From the NCBI GenBank assembly GCA_937957985.1, contig CALGOH010000113.1, positions 1 through 12,125 of the forward strand: DNA of 12,125 nt. Reading direction: 5' to 3'. Position 1 is the first letter of the stretch, and each line of letters opens with the position of its first letter. The stretch is from an uncultured Verrucomicrobiae bacterium (lineage in GTDB: Bacteria > Verrucomicrobiota > Verrucomicrobiia > Verrucomicrobiales > Akkermansiaceae). The notes under the pieces are model-generated. The model made no database searches. It saw only the letters and a list, made by a program, of their open reading frames with translations, and was not told the DNA's origin. Positions 7,144 to 12,125 of this stretch are shown piece after piece. A program made the position numbers and the translations under genes.

Positions 7144-7180
7144 CGTCATTCATCATTGGTCTTTCGTCATTCATCATTGG
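7139..7180 (+). repeat. Two tandem 21-bp units ending copy A
   Basis: Bases 7139-7159 and 7160-7180 are identical 21-bp units that begin TCTTTCGTCATT and end ATCATTGG. They are the right inverted end of the element, duplicated in tandem. Copy B has a single, altered version at 9261-9281. Read on the other strand the unit resembles the CCAATGACGAAG motif at the left end. Confidence 0.85.
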
Positions 7181-7254
7181 GCACCCGCCCGACCGGGTAT
7201 GAGAAGTTCGGGTTGAACGTTTCCGCCCGCTCGGCGGGTATCCTCAGCCGTCTC

Positions 7255-8838
7255 ATGAGATCGCACCATCCCCTTGTCCGCCTCCTTGTCCTGCTCTCGC
7301 TGCTCACCGGTCCGGCCGTCGCGAAGCGCCCGAACTTCCTCGTCATCCTCACCGACGACCTCGGCTACTCCGACCTCGGCTGCTACGGGTCGGAAATCGA
7401 CACCCCCGTGCTCGACCGCCTCGCCGAGGGCGGCCTGCGCTTCTCCAGTTTCTACAATACCGCCAAGTGCCACTCCTCCCGGGTCTCGCTCCTCACCGGC
7501 CGCTGGTGCCGCCAGGCGGGCGACGAGGCGATGAACCGCGCCGTCACCATCCCCGAAGTCCTCCGCCCGGCCGGATACTTCACCATGATGACCGGCAAGT
7601 GGCACCTCTCGAAGCAGCCGACCGACTTCGGCTTCGACCGCTACTTCGGCCACCTCTCCGGCTCGACCGACTACTTCAAGGGCGACAACACCTTCCGGCT
7701 CAATGGCGAGCCGTGGCAGGTGCCCGCCGACGACTTCTACACCACCACCGCCGACGTGGACTTCGCCCTGCGCTTCATCGACGAGGCGCGGCGGGCAGAA
7801 AAGCCCTGGTTCCTCTACATCGCCTTCAACGCCCCCCACGCCCCGATCCAGCCGCTCAAGGAGGACTACGAGAAATACCGCGACCGCTACGACGGCGGCT
7901 GGGATCGCATCCGCGAGCAGCGCATCCGCCGGCAGCGGGAAATCGGCCTGCTCGCCGATGGCGTCGAACCCAGCCCCCGGCCCGACCACATCCCGGCCTG
8001 GGACTCGGTGACGGAGGAGATCCGGGCCTGGGAAAGCCGGCGCATGGCGGGCTACGCCGGACTCATCGACCGCATCGACCAGGAACTCGGACGCGTGGTC
8101 GCCGACCTCGAGGAGTCCGGCGACCTCGACGACACCCTCATCCTCTTCCTTTCCGACAACGGCGCCTGCCCCTACGACCGCCCCAGCAAGGGCATGGACG
8201 AGCCGCCCCACGAGCGCGGCGCCACCCGTTGGTCCGACAGCACCGGCTGGGCCTGGGCGCGCAACGCCCCCTTCCGCTTCTACAAGCAGAACCAGTTCGA
8301 GGGCGGCATCGCCACGCCCGCCATCGTCCACTGGCCCGCCGGGCTGAAGGCCCGGCCCGGATCGATCACCGACACCCCCGCCCATCTCGTCGATGTGCTG
8401 CCCACGCTCGCCGCCCTCGGCGAAGCCGAAACGCCCGGCACCTTCCCCGGCCGCGAACCCACCCCCCTGGCCGGCGTCTCACTCGCCCCCGTGCTTGCCG
8501 GAAAGCCCCTCGGCAAGCGGCCCCCGATCCACTTCCTCTACGGCATCGATCGCGGCCTGCGCGATGGCGACTGGAAACTCGTCTCCTTCCGCCGCGGGCC
8601 ATGGGAACTCTACCACCTCGCGAATGATCCGACCGAACTCCACAACCTCGCCAACGAGCACCCGGAGCGACTCAAGCGGATGGCCGACGAGTGGCACCGC
8701 ATGACGAGGGAAGTGCTGAAGGCCCCCGCCAGGGAACAGGAACCGGTCAAGGCCGGGCCCCAGCCGAAGATTCACCCCGAGTGGTCGGACTACAGCGGCG
8801 AGAACGGTCCCGTCACCAGCCGTCGGCAGAAGCGGTGA
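7255..8838 (+). CDS. Secreted S1-family arylsulfatase with CHSSR active-site motif
   Basis: A 527-residue sulfatase, paralogous to the one at 520. Residues 1-23 look like a signal peptide ending in AVA. Metal ligands are D34-D35 in TDDLGYSD and D301-N302 in SDNGA. GKWH gives K115 and H117, H195 lies in APHAP, and K344 lies in FRFYKQNQFEGGIATP. The FGly motif is C72-H-S-S-R76, so the usual proline or alanine two residues after the cysteine is serine (S74). Variants like this occur in PVC and Bacteroidota sulfatases, but maturation efficiency cannot be judged here. ATG 7255 starts the signal peptide; upstream in-frame codons run into the repeat element and are rejected. TTGAAC (7213-7218) is a possible weak -35. 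The gene is bracketed by the two direct repeats. Its substrate is unknown. Confidence 0.95.
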   Translation: MRSHHPLVRLLVLLSLLTGPAVAKRPNFLVILTDDLGYSDLGCYGSEIDTPVLDRLAEGGLRFSSFYNTAKCHSSRVSLLTGRWCRQAGDEAMNRAVTIPEVLRPAGYFTMMTGKWHLSKQPTDFGFDRYFGHLSGSTDYFKGDNTFRLNGEPWQVPADDFYTTTADVDFALRFIDEARRAEKPWFLYIAFNAPHAPIQPLKEDYEKYRDRYDGGWDRIREQRIRRQREIGLLADGVEPSPRPDHIPAWDSVTEEIRAWESRRMAGYAGLIDRIDQELGRVVADLEESGDLDDTLILFLSDNGACPYDRPSKGMDEPPHERGATRWSDSTGWAWARNAPFRFYKQNQFEGGIATPAIVHWPAGLKARPGSITDTPAHLVDVLPTLAALGEAETPGTFPGREPTPLAGVSLAPVLAGKPLGKRPPIHFLYGIDRGLRDGDWKLVSFRRGPWELYHLANDPTELHNLANEHPERLKRMADEWHRMTREVLKAPAREQEPVKAGPQPKIHPEWSDYSGENGPVTSRRQKR

Positions 8839-9059
8839 TCCCGGAGCATCGAGATCCCTGTCGATCGCCAATCGTGAACCCGAAGGGAATCGGGAGATGG
8901 GGTCATTTGATATCGGGGCCTTGGATTCGCTGCCTTGCCGGCCGATCCAAGCCCACGGTCTATCCTGGAACGGAAACCGGGGATTCGAAGTCGGGACATC
9001 GACCCCGCACAGCCGGCTCCCCAAGCCAATTCCCCCGAGGCCATTGCTGCCAATTGTTG
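8839..9059. other. Intergenic stretch after the second sulfatase, no gene recognised
   Basis: About 220 bp between the sulfatase stop and copy B of the repeat element. I see no protein with family features, no RNA gene and no strong T-rich terminator. It is AT-richer than the flanking genes and contains only short unconvincing open frames. Confidence 0.5.
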
Positions 9060-9281
9060 CCCGGATTTCTCACGAGTTCGAAATCCGGACCAATGACGAA
9101 GCCGGACCAATGACGAAGCCGGACCAATGACGAAGCACCCAAACACCCAAGCACGAAGGAATCTCGAATTTCGAAGGACGAAGGATCCCCGAGCAAGGTG
9201 TCAGCGTGGCTTTGCTCCCCGCTTCGGGCATCGGCATTCGGATTTCCTTGGGTATTTGGGTCTTTCGTCATTCGCCATCGG
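9060..9281 (+). repeat. Dispersed MITE-like element, copy B
   Basis: Same orientation as copy A at 6924-7180 and sharing a 77-bp perfect block (9107-9183). It differs in its ends. The left CCAATGACGAAGCCGGA unit occurs twice plus a partial third copy, against once plus a partial in copy A, while the right GGGTATTT tract is reduced to one unit. It ends 21 bp before the stop codon of the minus-strand regulator. With copy A it encloses the second sulfatase as a direct-repeat pair. Confidence 0.8.
9090..9135 (+). repeat. Tandem 17-bp repeat at the left end of copy B
   Basis: CCAATGACGAAGCCGGA occurs at 9090-9106 and 9107-9123, and its first 12 bases again at 9124-9135. Copy A has one full unit (6954-6970) and one partial. 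Unit-number change at both ends of the element points to repeated slippage or an element-specific amplification process. Confidence 0.85.
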
Positions 9282-9302
9282 CCACCCGACCCCCGACCCC
9301 TC

Positions 9303-9605
9303 CTACCGCCGGACCCGGAGGACCACGTGACCGAAGTCGAGCGTGGCCCCGTCCTCCGAGCGCACGCCGCGCGGCAGCGCGTAGCTGCCGTAGCGCCGCA
9401 CCACCAGGCCCGCCCAGCGCAGCACGCCCATCTGCTTCGACATCGCGGACTGGCTCAGGCGCAGCCGGCTGGCAAGTTCCACCACCGGCAAAGGCTCTCC
9501 CTTGGCCAACTCCCGCAGCACCGCCCAGCGCACGGTGCTGCCGAGGCCCGACAACAGTTTCTCCAGCGGGATTTCAGGTCCGCTGGCACCCGGTTCGGTC
9601 TTCAT
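9303..9605 (-). CDS. Small ArsR-like winged-helix transcriptional regulator
   Basis: A 100-residue DNA-binding protein. A helix near 12-34 (LEKLLSGLGSTVRWAVLRELA) is followed by a helix-turn-helix: VVELASRLRL (41-50) and SQSAMSKQMGVLRWAGLV (51-68), with a wing containing RRYGSYALP. This layout is that of ArsR-family repressors and activators. There are no metal-binding cysteines (no CxC), so metal sensing is unlikely. The C-terminal LDFGHVVLRVRR is the dimer or strand end. The ATG at 9605 is chosen because upstream codons encode only repeat-derived S/R/T/P-rich sequence. The gene lies between repeat copy B and an unusual array of dyads and 21-bp repeats upstream of it, which could be its own operators (inference). 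Confidence 0.8.
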   Translation of the reverse strand: MKTEPGASGPEIPLEKLLSGLGSTVRWAVLRELAKGEPLPVVELASRLRLSQSAMSKQMGVLRWAGLVVRRYGSYALPRGVRSEDGATLDFGHVVLRVRR

Positions 9606-9630
9606 GGGCGGGAATACAGAGTTCTCGTCG

Positions 9631-9659
9631 GAAATACGCTTTGTTTCGGGAGTGGACAA
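9631..9659 (-). promoter_or_regulatory. Possible promoter of the winged-helix regulator
   Basis: On the minus strand TTGTCC (9659-9654) and TATTTC (9636-9631) are 17 bp apart, and the -10 ends 25 bases before the ATG at 9605. The -10 is a partial match only. If real, the first GGAG...CTCC dyad (9669-9684) lies directly upstream of the -35, a usual place for a regulator site. Confidence 0.35.
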
Positions 9660-9668
9660 GCCACAACT

Positions 9669-9856
9669 CGGAGAAGTTCCTCCGTATCCATCCCAGATAC
9701 TTCTCAACATTTGAGAAAATCCGCTTATTCCGGGAGAGGAATCTCGTGTCTGGAGAAGAGAGTCTCCATTCCCATGAGAGGAGGGTCTCCTACCAGGAGA
9801 AGGAGCGCTCCTACCGGGAGGAATTAATCTCTCACCATGAGCCGGAGGAGTTCTCC
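9669..9856. promoter_or_regulatory. Series of GGAG...CTCC dyads upstream of the regulator
   Basis: Successive inverted repeats: CGGAG/CTCCG (9669-9684), TTCTCAA/TTGAGAA around CAT (9701-9717), GAGA/TCTC (9734-9745), TGGAGA/TCTCCA (9751-9768), AGGAG/CTCCT (9779-9791), the perfect palindrome AGGAGCGCTCCT (9801-9812) and GGAG/CTCC (9847-9856). Most share a GGAG half-site with its complement, at about 20-30 bp intervals, and they merge into the regular 21-bp array. Arms are conserved while centres vary, as expected of protein-binding sites. The stretch from 9606 to 10115 contains no gene I would accept. Confidence 0.5.
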
Positions 9857-10120
9857 AACCCGCCGCGGGAGTCCCCGAACGCGTCGAAGGAGTCCCCAAA
9901 CGCACCGGGGGAGTCCCCGAACGCGCCGAGGGAGTCCCCGAACGTGTCGAGGGAGTCCTCGAACGCGTCGAAGGAGTCCTCGAACCTGTCGAAGGAGTCC
10001 TCGAACCTGTCGGAGGAGTCCTCGAACATGTCGGAGGAGTCCTTGAACACGTCGGAGGAGTCCTCGAACGTGTCGGAGGAGTCCTCGAACGTGTCGGCGG
10101 ACTCCAAGAACGCGCCGGGA
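9848..10120. repeat. Array of thirteen 21-bp tandem repeats
   Basis: Thirteen head-to-tail units of exactly 21 bp with no spacers. The common pattern is GAGTCC-N3-AAC-N3-NCG-NNG. Each junction makes a GGA-G-TCC core, often extended to GAGGA/TCCTC. Units 2-5 carry CCG or CCA at the third triplet and units 6-12 mostly TCG, so neighbouring units are most alike, which shows local duplication. The first (TTC) and last (GAC, AAG) units are the most diverged. All differences are substitutions, none change length. Twenty-one base pairs is close to two turns of B-DNA, so the dyads would lie on one face. The array could instead encode a 7-residue repeat peptide, but several frames on both strands are open and none shows third-position-biased change. 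Confidence 0.85.
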
Positions 10121-10160
10121 GCGGCTCCCGAGGGCCAACGGCCCGGCACATACCAGCCCG
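10116..10160 (+). repeat. Left part of a REP-like element interrupted by the insertion sequence
   Basis: Hairpins CGGGAGC/GCTCCCG (10116-10130) and GGGCC/GGCCC (10132-10144) are followed by ATACCAGCCCG, the left arm of a palindrome whose other arm, TGGGTAT, continues at 11993 after the insertion sequence. Seventeen bases at 10130-10146 recur inverted at 269-285. Confidence 0.65.
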
Positions 10161-10171
10161 GGGCAACGCCC
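10161..10171 (+). repeat. Left target-site duplication of the insertion sequence
   Basis: GGGCAACGCCC here and again at 11982-11992, exactly outside the terminal inverted repeats. Eleven base pairs is within the range known for IS4-type elements. Confidence 0.85.
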
Positions 10172-10193
10172 TGATCCTTATACGCAAATTGGC
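10172..10193. repeat. Left terminal inverted repeat of the IS
   Basis: Fifteen bases match the right end perfectly, then two mismatches, then TTGGC again matching (20 of 22). Confidence 0.88.
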
Positions 10194-10323
10194 GTCCGGC
10201 GAGATCTCGCTGCGGTAAGCCGGTGGTTGATCCGATGGCAGTCTCCCGGCACGGGACGGGGCCCGATCAACCGTTCCGCAGGTTTCGTCGTCGAGGACGT
10301 CGCGATCCGGGCAGCATCATGCC

Positions 10324-10343
10324 GACGGTTGGCACCAACCGTC
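10324..10343 (-). terminator. Hairpin downstream of the transposase gene
   Basis: GACGGTTGG (10324-10332) and CCAACCGTC (10335-10343) form a strong stem, 20 bases beyond the transposase stop on the minus strand. No T-run follows, so this is not a typical Rho-independent terminator. It may stabilise the transcript end or block read-through from outside the element. Confidence 0.4.
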
Positions 10344-10363
10344 CCGCCGCCCCGGCGATCTTC

Positions 10364-11830
10364 TCACTCGCCGTCCATCACGCGCCACACCAACGCGAAA
10401 TCCCTCACCCGCGACAGACCCTTCCAGACCGCCTGCGGCCCGGGCTCGCCGTCGCTTTTGCGCCCGAGATGACCTCCGAGCCTGCCGATGATTCCGATGA
10501 ACTCTCGCAAGGTCGGTTCGCCGGCATTCGCCGGTCGCTTCACCACCGCGCAGGTCGATTTCCACTCCGCCTCGTCGAACACGCAGCCGCAAGGCAGATC
10601 GGGGCAGCGGCGTCCGAGGTGGGTCAGGTAAAGAATGCGCCAGGCGACCACAAGATAGACCATCAGAGCCCGCACCAGTGCTTGGCGGTTTTTGAGTTGG
10701 ATCCGCTCGACGCGGCAGCCGGTCTTGAGCACGCGGAAGAACACCTCGATGTCCCAACGACGCAGGTAGATCCGGATGATCCGCCGCGCCTCTTCAAAAC
10801 TCGTGATCTTGCGGCTGGTCAGCAGCAGCCAGCAGATCGGCTCCTCGCCCTCGGGCGGATCAATCTCCTCGGCGAGAACCGCATGAAAGGTCACTGGCGC
10901 AAGCCTGCGGCCCTTGCGGAACGGTGGGCGGGGTGTCACCTCCACGGCACGCACGCCCTGGCGCACCGTGCGGGCGCTGCGCTCGGTCTTCACCCGGTTG
11001 CCTTTGACCTTCCTCATGCCGCTGCGGGCAGGCACCTCGAACTCGATCTCGCCGAGCACCGGGGCTTGCCGGGCGGCCTCGAAGAGCTTGTCGGACCGAT
11101 CCTCCTCGCCATCTTGCGCGTCCTCGCCCGGCAACAGGGCGCGGTCCTGGTTGGCCCTCACGACCCATTCGGCACGCCGCCCCGGCTCGGCAAGCTGCCA
11201 CTCCGCGTAGAGCTCGAAGATGTCGCACTCACGGTCGCCGACCGAGAACACTTCGGTGCCGGGCAGCTTGCGGGCCAGTTCGCAAGCACGGCGGTAGCCC
11301 TCGATCCAGCGGTAGCTCTCCTTGCTCTCGATGGGCAGCTTCTTGCGCTCGGAGGCGCGCCGGAAGTGCTCGTCATCGCGGACCGTGATGTCGGCACCCA
11401 GCAGGCCCAGAGGCAGCCCTTCTTCGCCGACCACGTAATGGCCGTGCATGTAAAAACCCCGGCGGGTCTCGTCGTTGAGCGGCCCGAGCCCCTCGAGGCC
11501 CTTCATACGGCTGAAGTCCATCTCGGTGGTGTCCTGGATGGCGATCACGCAATCGTGATCGGCGCAGCGCTCCGAGGTCCTGTCCGTGTGCGGGCCGATG
11601 AGCTTCTCGGCGGCGAAGTCCCCGTTGTTGAGCAGGCGGAAGGCGGCCATCGATTCGGCCCATCCGCCGCAGGCCGCCGAGATGCTCGCGGCCGGTGCAT
11701 CGGCCAGCCTTGCGGCAAGCACGGGCAGCCGCCGGCTGCGCCTCAAATCCTTGAGGTCGGCACCGGTGAATTCCTCTGCGAAGTCCTCGGGCATGCGGTG
11801 GCGGGGTGATGCCACCGCCGATTCAAGCAC
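10364..11830 (-). CDS. IS4-family transposase (Tn5/IS50-like DDE)
   Basis: A 488-residue transposase, close to the 476 of Tn5 Tnp. The N-terminal DNA-binding region (about 14-70) reads GADLKDLRRSRRLPVLAARLA and then AAFRLLNN. The DDE catalytic residues are D100 in AIQDTT, D199 in GDRECD and E362. The IS4 signature Y-x2-R-x3-E-x6-K is complete: Y355, R358, E362, K369. The stretch AVLAEEIDPPEGEEPICWLLLTS is strongly Tn5-like. No frameshift or stop is seen. The start is GTG 11830, preceded by an in-frame TAG; ATG 11794 (codon 13) is an alternative that keeps the conserved domain, and neither has a clear ribosome site. A small dyad CTGTT/AACAG (11831-11843) abuts the GTG. The gene is likely expressed from a promoter within 11844-11981. 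Confidence 0.95.
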   Translation of the reverse strand: MLESAVASPRHRMPEDFAEEFTGADLKDLRRSRRLPVLAARLADAPAASISAACGGWAESMAAFRLLNNGDFAAEKLIGPHTDRTSERCADHDCVIAIQDTTEMDFSRMKGLEGLGPLNDETRRGFYMHGHYVVGEEGLPLGLLGADITVRDDEHFRRASERKKLPIESKESYRWIEGYRRACELARKLPGTEVFSVGDRECDIFELYAEWQLAEPGRRAEWVVRANQDRALLPGEDAQDGEEDRSDKLFEAARQAPVLGEIEFEVPARSGMRKVKGNRVKTERSARTVRQGVRAVEVTPRPPFRKGRRLAPVTFHAVLAEEIDPPEGEEPICWLLLTSRKITSFEEARRIIRIYLRRWDIEVFFRVLKTGCRVERIQLKNRQALVRALMVYLVVAWRILYLTHLGRRCPDLPCGCVFDEAEWKSTCAVVKRPANAGEPTLREFIGIIGRLGGHLGRKSDGEPGPQAVWKGLSRVRDFALVWRVMDGE

Positions 11831-11959
11831 CTGTTTCTAACAGTACAAGGGCTTTTTGGCGTCTTTTCCAGGGGGCGGTCCGAGTCGCGAGCGATGGCCC
11901 ACTTGGACGCGGACACAAGGCGCGCGGGCCTCTGTCGATCCGACCGATCCCAGACCAGA

Positions 11960-11981
11960 GCCAAGATGCGTATAAGGATCA
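11960..11981. repeat. Right terminal inverted repeat of the IS
   Basis: Inverted counterpart of 10172-10193, with the outer 15 bp perfect. The transposase is read away from this end, so its promoter lies between here and 11830. Confidence 0.88.
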
Positions 11982-11992
11982 GGGCAACGCCC
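11982..11992 (+). repeat. Right target-site duplication of the insertion sequence
   Basis: Second copy of GGGCAACGCCC, in the same orientation as 10161-10171. Confidence 0.85.
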
Positions 11993-12035
11993 TGGGTATG
12001 GGATAATAGCTTGGAACCGCAGGCTGAAGGCCTGC
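11993..12035 (+). repeat. Right part of the interrupted REP-like element
   Basis: TGGGTATG completes the palindrome begun at 10151, and a hairpin GCAGGC/GCCTGC (12019-12035) follows. Joining 10160, one copy of the 11-bp duplication and 11993 rebuilds an uninterrupted palindrome with ATACC/GGTAT ends. The remaining 12036-12125 holds no gene I can support. Confidence 0.65.
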
Positions 12036-12125
12036 CAGATTTCCCCGCCCCACCCTCGATCCTTGTTCGAAGATCGCGCGCGCCGCAGCCCTTCACGCGC
12101 CGATCGCGTGAGGCGCAGCCTTTTA

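Larger units (their letters stand above)
6924..7180 (+). repeat. Dispersed MITE-like element, copy A
   Basis: Direct copy of the element at 9060-9281. Bases 6954-7030 match 9107-9183 over 77 bp without a difference, and similarity by eye extends on both sides. The left side (CCAATGACGAAG, then CACCCAAACACCCAAG) is an imperfect inverted match to the right side (CTTGGGTATTTGGGT, then CTTTCGTCATT...TTGG), giving MITE-like terminal inverted repeats. The middle holds CGAATTTCG, a small palindrome. Short open frames through the element are low-complexity and judged non-coding. Between the DUF502 start (6801) and 6923 nothing else is recognised. The element ends 74 bp before the second sulfatase start, so that promoter lies in or just after it. 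Confidence 0.8.
10172..11981 (-). mobile_element. Complete IS4-family (IS50/Tn5-like) insertion sequence, 1,810 bp
   Basis: Bounded by TGATCCTTATACGCA (10172-10186) and its exact complement (11967-11981), flanked by 11-bp duplications, and carrying one intact transposase on the minus strand. Length, single gene, DDE/YREK transposase and duplication size all agree with the IS4 family. There are no passenger genes. Ends, duplication and gene are intact, so the insertion is probably recent and the element potentially active. It splits a palindromic REP-like repeat. The stretch 10187-10363 inside it is non-coding and holds only a hairpin. Confidence 0.93.

Noticed and set aside
7045..7254. N-terminal extension of the second sulfatase through the GGGTATTT tract (IWVFGYLG-like peptide)
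   Set aside because: The extension is encoded by the repeat element and precedes a perfect signal peptide starting at 7255. The 8-bp units shift frame when their number changes, so a conserved peptide is unlikely.
6924..9281. Composite transposon carrying the second sulfatase
   Set aside because: The flanking copies contain no transposase and no target duplication could be recognised outside them. Direct-repeat bracketing alone does not show transposition.
9848..10120. CRISPR array
   Set aside because: The 21-bp units are contiguous with no unique spacers, and no cas genes are present.
9848..10120. Plasmid-type iteron replication origin
   Set aside because: The unit length would fit, but there is no Rep gene, no AT-rich unwinding region and no DnaA-box cluster, and the surrounding genes are chromosomal housekeeping genes.
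9206..10174. Plus-strand protein with ESSNVSE-type heptads
   Set aside because: Its first part is antisense to the regulator and to repeat copy B, it has no ribosome site or convincing start, and the heptads are an automatic result of a 21-bp unit. It is kept only as a low-level possibility in the findings.
10223..11809. Plus-strand open frame of 528 codons across the insertion sequence
   Set aside because: It mirrors the transposase on the opposite strand, has no recognisable domains, and the DDE and YREK motifs are clear in the minus frame.

Overview
The window is GC-rich bacterial DNA with closely packed genes broken by repeat-rich intergenic stretches. The gene content points to a member of the Verrucomicrobiota (Haloferula/Luteolibacter-like Verrucomicrobiales), with Planctomycetota a weaker alternative. 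The pointers are two secreted formylglycine-type sulfatases, a coupled uronate isomerase, small housekeeping genes mostly without Shine-Dalgarno sites, a TTGC/TAGAGT-type promoter, and families of GC-rich hairpin repeats. This assignment is inference; there is no rRNA or tRNA in the window to confirm it.

Left part (1-3638). A hairpin-rich leader (about 7-283) and six tandem octamers (293-340) precede a secreted sulfatase (520-2175). The sulfatase stop overlaps the start of uronate isomerase uxaC (2172-3638), so the two are probably translationally coupled. One enzyme would remove sulfate outside the cytoplasm and the other would isomerise the released uronic acid inside it, which fits use of a sulfated uronic-acid polysaccharide.

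Middle part (3786-6801). Housekeeping genes follow: nadD (NAD synthesis), an exported TPR protein with a good promoter, a dCMP-deaminase-type enzyme on the minus strand, a stand-alone cyclic-nucleotide-binding-domain protein, and a DUF502 membrane protein on the minus strand. Both convergent pairs overlap at their 3' ends (17 and 52 bp).

Right part (6924-12125). A second secreted sulfatase (7255-8838), with a CxSxR instead of CxPxR active-site motif, is bracketed by two direct copies of a roughly 220-260 bp element (6924-7180 and 9060-9281). The element has imperfect inverted ends and internal short repeats that differ in number between copies. Next comes a 100-residue winged-helix regulator on the minus strand (9303-9605). 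Its upstream region is strange: a series of GGAG...CTCC dyads (9669-9856) runs into thirteen spacerless 21-bp units (9848-10120), about two DNA helical turns each. This regulator plus phased array is the best candidate here for something undescribed.

The window ends with a complete IS4-family (IS50/Tn5-like) insertion sequence of 1,810 bp (10172-11981). It carries one transposase, 15-bp perfect terminal inverted repeats and an 11-bp target duplication, and it sits inside a palindromic REP-like element whose halves remain on both sides. Part of the same REP family occurs inverted near the window start.
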